A stretch of DNA of 64,000 bases from Acidobacteriota bacterium (GCA_016201275.1 JACQDB010000118.1:1-64000), one strand, 5' to 3'. Counted from the first letter of the stretch, positions 10,147 through 20,177 are shown. Made by a program: numbers and translations. Notes: generated by a model from the letters alone, not told the origin.

Positions 10147-11132
10147 GGTGGGGTTTGAAAAATAAAAGTCATTGGTGTTCGTTTGAAAGCGCTCTCAGTC
10201 TTGCCGCAGAAGATATAGAGATTGAGTTGCGAGGGCAAGAAAAACTTGCTTGGTCGGATTTCTTGTTGAATCCGCGCAGACTGCGTGGCAGTGATTTTTT
10301 AATGCGCTGGTCTCAAGGGGTGTGGAGCGAAGAGCGGCTGGTGCAGGCGATCAATGAAACAGGGCAATATTTTGCTTTGCCTTACGGCCCCAGCGGCACT
10401 GCGCCGGATGATGATGTGCGAGCGTTTGAATTATATTTTGAGCGCCTAGAGAAAGCCGGATTAGGCAAACTCAAACGCCCTGACCTGCTGATTTTCAAAG
10501 CTTCGAATGCACAGATGATTCAAGAAACAGTGGCAAACCTTGGCGGCGTTGGGGAATTGCCTTTCACTTCGGAAGAGGATGAGCGTATCAGAGCGATTCT
10601 CGCCAAGGCTATTATTGCTGTTGAATGTGAGAATAGCTTGTGGCGAGCAAAACAGATGCCTGATTATGGTGCAACATTAACTGCCCAACGCAGGTTGGAT
10701 GGGAAACTGGGACTGAAGAAAGCCGCAGTTTTGCCGACTGTTATCTTGAAAGAAGAAGATCGCAAGCCACTGTTTGGCTGGCAGTCTCAAAACGCCGTGA
10801 AGATTCATATCTGGCACGTCTTTTTTGATATGGCCTTTGGTCTTTCACTAGATACCGCGCAAGGCTTAATTACCAACGGAAATATTCAGCCAACAGAACA
10901 AATCTTCCAAGCCCCCGGTGGAGCGACAACAAAAAAAGCAATTTATAAATTTTATTATCACTATGCCTATCCGCTTGGTGAAACGCTGGAAGAGCCACAA
11001 TTAATTGCCGAGTGTATCACCGATAAAAATGGTCACATCCTGCCTTATGTAAAATTTGCAGGTGGCCGGTTGGCGATGAAATCGGAAGCGTTGGAAATTC
11101 TGAGTGAACTTTCGGAAAGTTTGAACAGGTAA
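10143..11132 (+). CDS. Type II restriction endonuclease, AccI-like
   Basis: LKRPDLLIFK...IAVECENSLWRAKQMPDYGATL; adjacent to DNA methyltransferase; ATGA overlap with ppa stop. Confidence 0.65.
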   Translation: MRWGLKNKSHWCSFESALSLAAEDIEIELRGQEKLAWSDFLLNPRRLRGSDFLMRWSQGVWSEERLVQAINETGQYFALPYGPSGTAPDDDVRAFELYFERLEKAGLGKLKRPDLLIFKASNAQMIQETVANLGGVGELPFTSEEDERIRAILAKAIIAVECENSLWRAKQMPDYGATLTAQRRLDGKLGLKKAAVLPTVILKEEDRKPLFGWQSQNAVKIHIWHVFFDMAFGLSLDTAQGLITNGNIQPTEQIFQAPGGATTKKAIYKFYYHYAYPLGETLEEPQLIAECITDKNGHILPYVKFAGGRLAMKSEALEILSELSESLNR

Positions 11133-11134
11133 AA

Positions 11135-12655
11135 ATGCAAAAGCAGAAACTACCGAGTTCGGGAGTCGCAAGAGAATTGCTCAGAGTCAAAGGGCAATTC
11201 TGGACTCCCGATTGGGTCGCCGAAGCGATGGCCGCTTATGTCTTGAAGGGTGAGGTCAAAGAAGTCTTTGACCCGGCGGTTGGGGCTGGGGCGTTCTTTC
11301 GCGCTGCAAAAAAAATTGCCGCAGAATCTGGCAAACCTATTGCACTTTCAGGCACAGAACTAAACCTTGAGGTGTTGCAACAGGCTCGACAAAGCGGTTT
11401 GACGGAAAGCGATCTTGCCAATGTCCAGAGGCGCGACTTTGTCTTGCAGCCGCCGCAACAAAGATTCAAAGCCATTCTCGCCAACCCGCCTTACATACGG
11501 CATCACCGTCTGTCTGGCGAAGTCAAAGCGCAGTTGAAAAAATATGGTGCGCTCTTGATTGGCGAACCCTTGGATGGGCGCGCCGGACTGCACATCTACT
11601 TTCTGCTGCGCGCTCTGGAATTGCTGGATGATGACGGGCGTCTAGCCTTTCTCATGCCTGCCGATACCTGTGAAGGGATTTTTGCCAATCGCTTGTGGCG
11701 TTGGATTACGCAACACTACAGGCTTGATGCAGTCATCACTTTTTCTCCTGCGGCATCGCCGTTTCCGCAGGTCGACACCAACCCGATCATTTTTTTACTT
11801 CGCAAGTCCGCCCCAACACCAAGCTTCTTTTGGGCGAAATGTAACCAAGCGGAATCGTCTCACCTGAAAGAATGGATGAGTTCAGAATTTCACCGGGCGG
11901 CATCAACTGAACTGTCGGTTGCTGCGCGCAGTCTTGAAGAAGGTTTAACCACAGGCTTGTCGCGCACACCTGGGGCTGGCAAAAACCTCAGCCCCGTGCT
12001 GGCGGATTTCGCAACCGTGATGCGCGGCATCGCCACCGGAGCCAATGAATTTTTCTTCCTTACCGCAGCGCAAGCAAAAGCTCTTGATTTACCGCATGAA
12101 TTTTTGCTTCCTGCGATAGGACGCACCCGCGATGTAAGCGAGGAATGGGTGACGCAGGAAACTATCAAACAGCTTGAAACCGTAGGTCGTCCAACTTTGC
12201 TTTTTTCTCCTGATGGCCGACCGTTGAACGCATTCCCGTTGCCGGTGGCGACTTATTTACGACAAGGTGAAGCGCTGAACCTTCATCAAAAGCCGCTCAT
12301 TTCAACTCGTCGTCCGTGGTATAAAATGGAGACCCGCAATGTGCCGCCTATACTGTTTGCCTATCTGGGCAGACGCCACACCCGATTCATTCGTAATCTC
12401 GCAGGGGTGCTGCCGCTCACCGGTTTTCTCTGTGTCTATCCGCATCAAAAAGAGGCTGACTACATAGAAAAATTGTGGCAGGTGTTACGGCATCCGCAAA
12501 CCGTTGCCAATTTATCGCGGATAGGCAAATCCTACGGCGCAGGCGCTATCAAAGTGGAACCTCGCGCTCTGGAGCAATTGCCTTTGTCGGATGCGGTGCT
12601 GGCAAAAATCGGCTTCCAGCCCGTCGCCAAACCGGCGCAGTTATCGCTTTATTAA
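11135..12655 (+). CDS. N6-adenine DNA methyltransferase (type II RM, Eco57I/TaqI-like gamma class)
   Basis: VFDPAVGAGAFF (motif I) and LANPPYIRHH (motif IV); C-terminal target-recognition-like region. Confidence 0.85.
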   Translation: MQKQKLPSSGVARELLRVKGQFWTPDWVAEAMAAYVLKGEVKEVFDPAVGAGAFFRAAKKIAAESGKPIALSGTELNLEVLQQARQSGLTESDLANVQRRDFVLQPPQQRFKAILANPPYIRHHRLSGEVKAQLKKYGALLIGEPLDGRAGLHIYFLLRALELLDDDGRLAFLMPADTCEGIFANRLWRWITQHYRLDAVITFSPAASPFPQVDTNPIIFLLRKSAPTPSFFWAKCNQAESSHLKEWMSSEFHRAASTELSVAARSLEEGLTTGLSRTPGAGKNLSPVLADFATVMRGIATGANEFFFLTAAQAKALDLPHEFLLPAIGRTRDVSEEWVTQETIKQLETVGRPTLLFSPDGRPLNAFPLPVATYLRQGEALNLHQKPLISTRRPWYKMETRNVPPILFAYLGRRHTRFIRNLAGVLPLTGFLCVYPHQKEADYIEKLWQVLRHPQTVANLSRIGKSYGAGAIKVEPRALEQLPLSDAVLAKIGFQPVAKPAQLSLY

Positions 12656-12708
12656 ATTCCTCCTATGCTTGAAAAATTAATTCTTCGTCGTCATTCTGTA
12701 TCCTGAAC

Positions 12709-13887
12709 ATGGACAATTTTTCTACAACCGAGCGGGCGGCGATTGTTAAACAGGCGCGGCGCGTCGTCATCAAACTCGGCACTGCCGTGTTGATGCGCGA
12801 AGACAAGGGCATCGCCTTGAGTCGCTTCTATGCGTTCGTTGAAGCTATCGCCGATAGTAAACAGGCGGGGCGCGAGGTGTTGTTGGTGTCGTCTGGCGCA
12901 GTCGGCCTCGGCGCAGAACGCTTGGGGCTTTTCCGCAGCGGACAATTGTTGCCGCTCAAACAGGCGTGCGCCGCCATCGGGCAAGGGCGTTTGATGGCGC
13001 TCTATGCCGATGCCTTTGACCGCCTCGGCATCATCTCGGCGCAGGTGCTGTTGACCGAAGAAGATTTTTCCAACCGCAAACGCTATTTGAATCTGCGCGG
13101 CACCATCGCCAAACTTCTGGAACTGGGGGCGCTGCCCATCATCAATGAAAATGATACGGTCTCAACGGCGGAGCTTGAAGCGCTTGATGCGCCTGCCTAT
13201 ATCAAAATAAATTTTGGCGACAACGATAAATTGTCGGCGTTGATGGCGAGCAAAATCGAAGCCGACTTGTTGTTGATTCTCACCGATGTCGAAGGGCTTT
13301 TCACGGCAAACCCTAACCGTTCCAGCGAAGCGAAATTGATTCCACTGGTCGCAGAGATTACCGCCGAAGTCGAAGACCTTGCGCGCAGCGGCGACAAAAG
13401 CGCAGTCGGGCGCGGCGGCATGAGGGCGAAACTCGAAGCCGCCAGAATCGCCGTGCAATCAGGCTGTGCAGTCATCATCGCCAGCGGTAAAATCCCCAAT
13501 GTTATCGGGCGAATTTTTAATGGCGAAGACCTAGGCACACTGTTTTTGCCCCAGGCGGAATTGACCAGCAAGCGGCGCTGGATTGCGTATGCGACGAGCG
13601 TCAAAGCGGCGTTGGTTGTCAATCAGGGAGCGCGCACGGCGCTGGTTGAACGCAAGGCGAGTTTGCTGGCGGCAGGTGTTGTCGAAGTGCGCGGCACGTT
13701 CGAGCGCGGCGATGTGGTGAGCCTTCTCGATGAACAGCAACACGAATTCGCGCGCGGCATCGTTAATTATTCCAGCGACGAAGCGCGCAAAATCTCCGGG
13801 CTTGATTCATCAAAGATTGATGAATTGATTGAGAACCGAAATTACGACGCGCTCATCACCCGCGACAACATAGCGTTTCTCGTATAG
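12709..13887 (+). CDS. proB: Glutamate 5-kinase (with C-terminal PUA domain)
   Basis: RVVIKLGTAVL, LPIINENDTVSTAEL, FGDNDKLSALMAS motifs. Confidence 0.95.
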   Translation: MDNFSTTERAAIVKQARRVVIKLGTAVLMREDKGIALSRFYAFVEAIADSKQAGREVLLVSSGAVGLGAERLGLFRSGQLLPLKQACAAIGQGRLMALYADAFDRLGIISAQVLLTEEDFSNRKRYLNLRGTIAKLLELGALPIINENDTVSTAELEALDAPAYIKINFGDNDKLSALMASKIEADLLLILTDVEGLFTANPNRSSEAKLIPLVAEITAEVEDLARSGDKSAVGRGGMRAKLEAARIAVQSGCAVIIASGKIPNVIGRIFNGEDLGTLFLPQAELTSKRRWIAYATSVKAALVVNQGARTALVERKASLLAAGVVEVRGTFERGDVVSLLDEQQHEFARGIVNYSSDEARKISGLDSSKIDELIENRNYDALITRDNIAFLV

Positions 13888-13958
13888 GCGAAGGATGCTG
13901 AGAGAGAAATTTCTGGAAGAATAGAATTGTTGTAGGAGCTTTGTCAGAAAGCTTTTAA

Positions 13959-15299
13959 TTGGAGTTGGGAATGATGAAAACTGCTATGCAAAATCAAACG
14001 GTCACGGCAGCGGCGCGACAAGCCAAAGCCGCATCGGGCGTGTTGGCGCGACTGACTACAGACGAAAAAAATCACGCGCTGCGCCGCATCGCGCAAGGCT
14101 TGCGCGAACACGCTGAAGAAATTCTGGCGGCAAATAAAAAAGATGTTGAGGCGGCGCAACCCCTGGTTGAAGCGGGTGAATTAGCAGAGCCGTTGCTGCG
14201 TCGCTTGAAACTCGATGAAGCAAAGTTTGCCGACATCTTGGCGGGCCTCGAACAGGTTGCCGCGCTCGAAGACCCGGTTGGTAAAATCACTCTGGCGACC
14301 GAACTCGATGACGGCTTGCAACTCTTCCGCGTCAATTGTCCGTTGGGCGTGGTCGGCGTGATTTTTGAATCGCGCCCCGAAGCGCTCGTGCAAATCGCCA
14401 CGCTATGTTTGAAAAGCGGCAACAGCGTGTTGTTGAAAGGCGGGCGCGAAGCCGAGCATTCCAATCGCGCCCTCTTCAATGTTATTCAAACGGCTGCCGT
14501 CGAAGCCGGTGTGCCTGCCGCAGCCTTCGCACTGCTAGAGAGCCGCGAAGATGTGAACGCCTTGCTGACCGCCGAAGGTTTGGTGGATTTGATTATTCCG
14601 CGTGGCTCGAATGCGCTGGTGCGCTTCGTGCAACAGAACACCAACATCCCCGTGCTGGGTCATGCGGAAGGCCTCTGTCACATCTACGTTGACCGCGCCG
14701 CCGATTTGCACAAGGCATTAGCGATCACCGTTGACGCCAAGATTAGCTACCCCGCCGCTTGTAACGCGGTCGAAACTTTGTTGGTGAGCAGGGAAGTGGC
14801 GCAGGAGTTTTTGCCTATGGTTCTTGACGCTTTGCGCGAGGCGAATGTTGAAGTGCGCTGCGACGAATCATCAATCAAAGAGTTGCAACTTGAAGGCGTG
14901 AAGACGGCGACCGAAGAAGATTGGCGCACGGAATATAGCGATTTGATTTTGTCTATCAAGGTGGTCGCTTCGTTGGACGAAGCTATCGCGCACATCAATG
15001 AATACGGCTCGCATCACACCGAAGCGATGATAACGGAAGACCGAGCAGCGTTTGATAAATTTTTTGCCGAAGTGAATTCGGCAGGCGTTTATTTGAATGC
15101 GTCGCCGCGTTTTGCCGATGGCTTCCGTTACGGCTTCGGCGCAGAGGTCGGCATCAGCACCGGCACGCTTCATCCTCGCGGCCCGGTCGGACTCGAAGGT
15201 CTGGTGACTTATAAATACAAACTCGTAGGCGAAGGCCAAACGGTGGCGCGTTACACCGGCAAAGCCGCCAAGCCGTTCACCCACAAAACCCTTCTATAA
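13959..15299 (+). CDS. proA: Glutamate-5-semialdehyde dehydrogenase (true start may be ATG 13971/13974)
   Basis: NCPLGVVGVIFESRPEALVQIA, SYPAACNAVETLLV, RFADGFRYGFGAEVGISTG motifs. Confidence 0.95.
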   Translation: MELGMMKTAMQNQTVTAAARQAKAASGVLARLTTDEKNHALRRIAQGLREHAEEILAANKKDVEAAQPLVEAGELAEPLLRRLKLDEAKFADILAGLEQVAALEDPVGKITLATELDDGLQLFRVNCPLGVVGVIFESRPEALVQIATLCLKSGNSVLLKGGREAEHSNRALFNVIQTAAVEAGVPAAAFALLESREDVNALLTAEGLVDLIIPRGSNALVRFVQQNTNIPVLGHAEGLCHIYVDRAADLHKALAITVDAKISYPAACNAVETLLVSREVAQEFLPMVLDALREANVEVRCDESSIKELQLEGVKTATEEDWRTEYSDLILSIKVVASLDEAIAHINEYGSHHTEAMITEDRAAFDKFFAEVNSAGVYLNASPRFADGFRYGFGAEVGISTGTLHPRGPVGLEGLVTYKYKLVGEGQTVARYTGKAAKPFTHKTLL

Positions 15300-15359
15300 G
15301 GGTGGTTCGGTTGCTTGCCCTTACTTGACGGCAAACCCGCTTGTAATTACATTGTAGCT

Positions 15360-15614
15360 ATGAAGACTCGGATCATAAGAATCGGCAACTCGCAAGGCAT
15401 ACGCATTCCAAAACTCTATTTACAGCAGACCGGGCTTGCTGAAGAAGTGGAGCTTGAAGTGCAAGACCGTGCAATCGTAATTCGTTCGGCAGAGCAGCCT
15501 CGACAGCGTTGGGCCGAAGCCTTCCGAGGTATGGCAGAACATGAGGATGACCAGCTTCTTGATGAGGAGTCAACGAATCTATCCAGTTGGGACAAGGCGG
15601 AGTGGCAATGGTAG
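15360..15614 (+). CDS. AbrB/MazE-type antitoxin
   Basis: MKTRIIRIGNSQGIRIPKLYLQQTGL SpoVT/AbrB signature; overlaps downstream toxin. Confidence 0.88.
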   Translation: MKTRIIRIGNSQGIRIPKLYLQQTGLAEEVELEVQDRAIVIRSAEQPRQRWAEAFRGMAEHEDDQLLDEESTNLSSWDKAEWQW

Positions 15615-15931
15615 TCAAGCGTTTCGATGTCTATCTGATCAACCTAGACCCCACCATTGGTAGCGAGATTAAGAAAACCCGTCCGTGTCTGATCATTTCA
15701 CCGGACGAAATGAACCGCTACATCAATACCGTTATCGTCGCGCCAATGACTACGAAAGGGCGGACATATCCGACAAGAGTGGACTGTAGGTTTCAGGGTA
15801 AATCGGGGCAGATTGTCCTTGACCAGATTCGTACCGTTGACAAAGCGCGCCTGGTACAGCGGCTGGGCAAAGTGGATGCTCAGACCCAAACCAAAGTATC
15901 GTCAGTTTTAGGCGAGATGTTCGCACCCTGA
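15608..15931 (+). CDS. MazF/PemK-type endoribonuclease toxin
   Basis: VVKRFDVYLINLDPTIGSEIKKTRPCLIISPDEMN signature; 7-nt overlap with antitoxin. Confidence 0.92.
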   Translation: MVVKRFDVYLINLDPTIGSEIKKTRPCLIISPDEMNRYINTVIVAPMTTKGRTYPTRVDCRFQGKSGQIVLDQIRTVDKARLVQRLGKVDAQTQTKVSSVLGEMFAP

Positions 15932-16158
15932 GCAGGCAACCCGATTCTAGCGTTGGTTGTCGAATGTGACGAAATGAATAACGAAGAGGTAATCGAAACT
16001 ATACGCCACGTACTCGAAGAAAACGTACGCTCCTTCTCTAAGGCAGCAAACCCGGAGCGAGAGCGTTGGATGGTTCAAGAATCCTAAAGGCTCGATGCAC
16101 CAGGTTTTGGGTAGCTCATCGTTTGTTTTTGATTCACGTCTGGTGTTTAGCGAGCGGC

Positions 16159-16743
16159 TCACAGTTTTGTATAGTAGGCATCGCCTGCACAGGCGCGACA
16201 CAACAGGCGCTGGTCTTTGATCACTTCGCGTTGGTCGTTGATGCCTTCGCCACACCCTTCGCAGATGACTCTGGAAACGGGGCGACCGGGCTGGTCTTGC
16301 GCCGGGACGTTTACTTTGACGCGCTCGATCTTAAATAATTTTTCATCAGGCAAAACTTTGTAGGCTTGAAGCTGGCGCTGATACTTGTTCTCGATTTCCG
16401 AGAAGGCAATATCTGCCGCCTCTCTCGATGAATCCAGAGCGACGACGCGCACCGCTGCATCGGTCTGCAAATTCAAAAAGGTCGCCGCGAGTTTGCCATA
16501 ATCGTGATACTTCAAGGTGCGTTTGCCCAAGCGACAACCGGTGACGGTGTTGATGGCATCGGCGGCGCAACGGTCTATTTCGACAAACACCAAAATGTTT
16601 TTGCGTTCGCTGTGGCGCGGGTCTGTGATGCCGATTTGCTGGCAACCGAGCATCGCCATACGCACGCCGAGGACTTGCCCTGCACACATATGACCGTGCG
16701 CTTGTTCGGCGCGTTCGAGATATTCTTCCAGCGTTTCCATCAT
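16159..16743 (-). CDS. FmdE-family protein with C-terminal zinc finger
   Basis: [15 protein letters not shown]...[27 protein letters not shown]...CRAC zinc motif. Confidence 0.85.
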   Translation of the reverse strand: MMETLEEYLERAEQAHGHMCAGQVLGVRMAMLGCQQIGITDPRHSERKNILVFVEIDRCAADAINTVTGCRLGKRTLKYHDYGKLAATFLNLQTDAAVRVVALDSSREAADIAFSEIENKYQRQLQAYKVLPDEKLFKIERVKVNVPAQDQPGRPVSRVICEGCGEGINDQREVIKDQRLLCRACAGDAYYTKL

Positions 16744-16972
16744 CGTTTTTCCCGGCGCTGATTATAGCTTTCCAACGCAGGGTTTGAAAGAATGCGGCGC
16801 GCAAACGTATAGAAAAGGCTGGCAATAATATATTTCACCCACTCACCCACTTACCTGAATCAGGATAATCTCGACACTTATCATTGACCATAGTATGATT
16901 GCGACGGCTTCTTAAGTTATTTAAGTTCAAACCCGGTTAGATGGAATAATTTTTGTGTAAAGGAAGATTGAC

Positions 16973-17293
16973 GTGCCAACTGTTTCGGGGTTCGAGTCTC
17001 CTGTCGAATTGGCTGAACACTATAAAAAACACGTCATTAAAAGAAAGGAATTTGGCATAATATCAAAGGCTGAATACGATGCGATGGCAAAGGCTTTTCT
17101 TAGTGCGCCGTTGTCTGCTGACTTTGAAGAATGTATAAGAAGCAGGGAAGGAGACTTGATTCGGTACAATAAAGCGACAAACGAGTTTGGTGTCCTTCGT
17201 TCTGATGGTGTTATAAGAACATATTTTAAGCCAAACCCTAGCAGGCATGGCTTACCCACTAACCTTGATTACTTTTATTCGGAGTGTGTATGA
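16973..17293 (+). CDS. Small toxin-domain-like protein (resembles C-terminal nuclease modules of RHS/CdiA polymorphic toxins)
   Basis: LAEHYKKHVIKRKEFG...RYNKATNEFGVLRSDGVIRTYFKPNP...HGLPTNLDYF; no secretion domain; ATGA overlap with next gene. Confidence 0.5.
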   Translation: MPTVSGFESPVELAEHYKKHVIKRKEFGIISKAEYDAMAKAFLSAPLSADFEECIRSREGDLIRYNKATNEFGVLRSDGVIRTYFKPNPSRHGLPTNLDYFYSECV

Positions 17294-17649
17294 ACGGAAA
17301 TTATAATTGCCCAGTGTGTGGATTTGATAAGTTAGTGCATCCTCCTGAAAGGTTTTATATATGTCCCTGCTGTGGAACAGAATTTGGGTACGACGATGCT
17401 ACTTTGAGCCATCCAGATTTGCGTAGAGAATGGATTAATAATGGGTTGGAATGGTTTAGTGATGCTATAAATCCCCCTGTGGGATGGAATCCTATTGTGC
17501 AATTAATACGTGCTGGATATGGCCGAGATTTACCGGCGTTATACAGTCCATCTGCCCAAGAAACGCGAGGTTTTGTGGATGAGCGGACACTTGTAAGAGA
17601 TGCTTTTTCGCGACCAGGTTCTCCAATTGCCTCAGTAGCAGCCGCGTAG
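17290..17649 (+). CDS. Cysteine-rich CPCCG zinc-ribbon protein, candidate immunity partner
   Basis: NCPVCGFDKL...CPCCGTEFGYDD...WNPIVQL; ATG 17290 overlaps TGA of upstream gene. Confidence 0.55.
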   Translation: MNGNYNCPVCGFDKLVHPPERFYICPCCGTEFGYDDATLSHPDLRREWINNGLEWFSDAINPPVGWNPIVQLIRAGYGRDLPALYSPSAQETRGFVDERTLVRDAFSRPGSPIASVAAA

Positions 17650-17662
17650 CGAGGATTTCAAA

Positions 17663-18142
17663 ATGTTAAAACTTCTTGTATTTGCGCCATGTGAAAAAGT
17701 TATTATCGCAGAAGATAAAACATCGTCTGTGATAACTTTCCTTGAGGTTGTTAACATTTCAATAAGCCCAGAGCAAGTGGCCGAATTAGAGCCAGATACA
17801 GGGGTACCTTTTGCTTGGTATGTGTTTTCCTTATGGCACAAGGAAACCGACGAAGATATTGGGAATTATATGCAACGAATCAGGCTCATATTGCCTGATA
17901 ATAAGATTGCGGTAGATGTAGATAGCCCTTTTGAAATCACCTCTCAATTTCGTAATGCACGCCTCCATGTTCGAATAAACGGATTCCCAATCCCGAAAAT
18001 TTCTGGTGATTGCAAGTTAAAAGTGTTTTTACGCAAGGCTGATAGCCAAGATGACTGGCAAGAGGTTGGAGAGTACCCAATTATCGTTCAGTTTACAGGT
18101 CAAAGCCTACCGCAATCAGAAGAGGCTACTCCTTCCGAGTGA
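17663..18142 (+). CDS. Hypothetical protein (possibly a DUF6941-like family)
   Basis: 159-aa ORF starting MLKLLVFAPCEKVIIAEDKTSSVITFLEVV; AT-rich context. Confidence 0.5.
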   Translation: MLKLLVFAPCEKVIIAEDKTSSVITFLEVVNISISPEQVAELEPDTGVPFAWYVFSLWHKETDEDIGNYMQRIRLILPDNKIAVDVDSPFEITSQFRNARLHVRINGFPIPKISGDCKLKVFLRKADSQDDWQEVGEYPIIVQFTGQSLPQSEEATPSE

Positions 18143-18283
18143 CTTTATTCTTTTGTGGGTTTTTCGCTCGTATTGAGCCTGTCTTTCCGCAATCTCTTTT
18201 TTAGAAATAGCGATAACCTTTTGAGTTAACTCTTTGAACTTCTCAAAAGGCGTTCGCCTGTCATGATCAGTTAGTGCTTTCAT
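18116..18283 (-). CDS. 55-aa small protein MKALTDHDRRTPFEKFKELTQKVIAISKKEIAERQAQYERKTHKRIKSLGRSSLF
   Basis: Hand-translated minus-strand ORF below the 60-aa ORF cutoff; pattern resembles small antitoxin-associated hypotheticals. Confidence 0.4.
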   Translation of the reverse strand: MKALTDHDRRTPFEKFKELTQKVIAISKKEIAERQAQYERKTHKRIKSLGRSSLF

Positions 18284-18312
18284 ACATTCCTTTATAGCGA
18301 GAAATTACTACG

Positions 18313-18765
18313 GTGATGTTCGGGCAGCCGTTTACCGTGCGACTCGGTTTCAATCGTTCGGGCAATCTCAACACCACGAGTTTTGCGGCCAACGAGCGCC
18401 CGAACCTGAAAGCCGGATTTTCCAACAATCCGATTTTAGGCGGCCCCGACCGTTATTGGGACATCAACGCCTTCGAGTTGCCGCCGGTAAACGAGCGCGG
18501 CAATCTGGGGCGCAACACTTTGATCGGACCGCGACTGGTGGCGATTGATGTGTCGCTCGGCAAGAGTTTCAAATTCAACGAACATCAGGCGCTGCAATTT
18601 CGCGCCGAAGTTTTCAACGCCCCCAATCATCCGAACTTCGCCGTGCCATCGGGGCGCATAGCGTTTACCAACGCGGCAGGCGCGATTGCACCAAACTGGG
18701 GGCGCATCACCTCGACGGTGACGACTTCGCGGCAAATTCAATTCGGCTTGAAATATACCTTTTGA
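18313..18765 (+). pseudogene. C-terminal remnant of an Oar-like TonB-dependent receptor
   Basis: FRAEVFNAPNHPNFAVPSGRIAF...TSRQIQFGLKYTF matches the C-terminus of the intact receptor at 45667..48780; only about 150 aa remain. Confidence 0.85.
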
Positions 18766-19274
18766 GCAGCCTAGGGATGGCGATAGAGGTTCAGAAAAAG
18801 AAGTTTAAAGTTCCAGTCAATCAGGTGGCAGGTTGGCATCAAGAAGCCTGTCGCTTTGCTGCGCGGAACTTCAAACCTGCTTCTCCTTGTTTCAGAAAAC
18901 CTTTCATCAAAGGGCTTGAGGTTATCCCGAAGACGGCTTTGAATGCCATATTTATTAGGTTTTTTGAGGTTTCAGCACGAGGTTGAATCGTTCCAGAGGT
19001 TTCCACCTTTGGCTTTTATTTAAGATTGGCGGCGGTGTTTTTGCGGCAATGCCGCGCTGAAAAAAATGGTGGGCAGTGCGAAAAAAATACCGAAGCGCCT
19101 TGCCCATAAAGGTACGGATGACTTTGCGGTGGTTGCTGTTTGATGGCGGCGGGATCGCCACAGAATCGCACGTACCTGCAAACGTGCATTCTTCAGTCTG
19201 ACTTTTTTCGCACCCCCAAAAAATGTATTGAGGAGAAGTACGTCCTGTGCCATGCTTGGCACGTCTTCTCTTAT

Positions 19275-19382
19275 GATTGTGGCGTAAATCAAGTGCAACC
19301 TGGTACGGGCGACCACCGCAGGGTCGCCCGTACCAGGCATAGGAAAATCACTCAAGTCTTGCAGCTTATTTACGCCACAATC
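19275..19382. mobile_element. Palindromic element, copy A (TIR GATTGTGGCGTAAAT)
   Basis: Perfect 15-bp terminal inverted repeat; core GGTACGGGCGACCACCGCAGGGTCGCCCGTACC. Confidence 0.75.
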
Positions 19383-19439
19383 TTTACGAAGATCGAACCG
19401 CAACACTGCCTCTGCCGATAATACTCCAAACTAATAAAG

Positions 19440-20126
19440 GTGCTTATGACAAAACCACCGTATCATAGCCAGAGTGTTTGCCACGCGGCGCTCGTAAATC
19501 TGGGGATAGTCTGCCTCGTGGTCTTCTGTGGCTTTGGGCTTACCGCCTGTCAATCCGCGGACAGCAAAGCGGACGCCACCCGAAGCCGCAAGCCGTTACC
19601 TTCACTTGCGACCGCGCCAACTTTTACGCTGAGTCTTTCCGTAGAGGAAGCTTATGCGGCGATTCCGCATCGTCGGACACAGGCGGATCTGGAGCGCTCC
19701 ACGCTGGCCAGTGTGGACAAAGATTACTTGAAACTCGCTTTTCATGAGATTGATCAAGCCATATTGTTGCGCGTAACTGCGCTGCGACAATTCTCCAGAG
19801 GCGATACGGATGACGTGCGCCTGCTGGCAAAAATGGAGCAAGTGATCGAGTTCTTACGGGGCATTGAGCCGCCCGCAAACTTAGTCGAATATCATAAACG
19901 TCTGCTACAAACGCTGGTTGATCAACGGGCGTTTTTTCAAGACTGGCAAGCTCAAGGTCGGCAATTTGCTTATGCAGGGGCGAACCTCAGCGCTCATGCG
20001 AAAGTGCAAAGCTCCTCCGGCGCAGCGCGAGCGGCGTATCAAATTCTGATGCAAAATTATTCTGGCGAGAGTCAATCCAACAAAGACGCCTTTTTCGATT
20101 ATCACTGCGCTTTGGACTTCATTTGA
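19440..20126 (+). CDS. Hypothetical lipoprotein-like exported protein
   Basis: Hydrophobic N-terminus followed by LTACQS lipobox-like sequence. Confidence 0.6.
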   Translation: MLMTKPPYHSQSVCHAALVNLGIVCLVVFCGFGLTACQSADSKADATRSRKPLPSLATAPTFTLSLSVEEAYAAIPHRRTQADLERSTLASVDKDYLKLAFHEIDQAILLRVTALRQFSRGDTDDVRLLAKMEQVIEFLRGIEPPANLVEYHKRLLQTLVDQRAFFQDWQAQGRQFAYAGANLSAHAKVQSSSGAARAAYQILMQNYSGESQSNKDAFFDYHCALDFI

Positions 20127-20177
20127 TTCGGGCTGCGCGTTTCTTGCGTCAACCCGAATCTAACCGGTAAAAAAGGC

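Noticed and set aside
16973-17030. GGGGTTCGAGTCTCC, resembling a tRNA T-arm
   Set aside because: No acceptor or anticodon stem could be drawn; it is within a good coding ORF.
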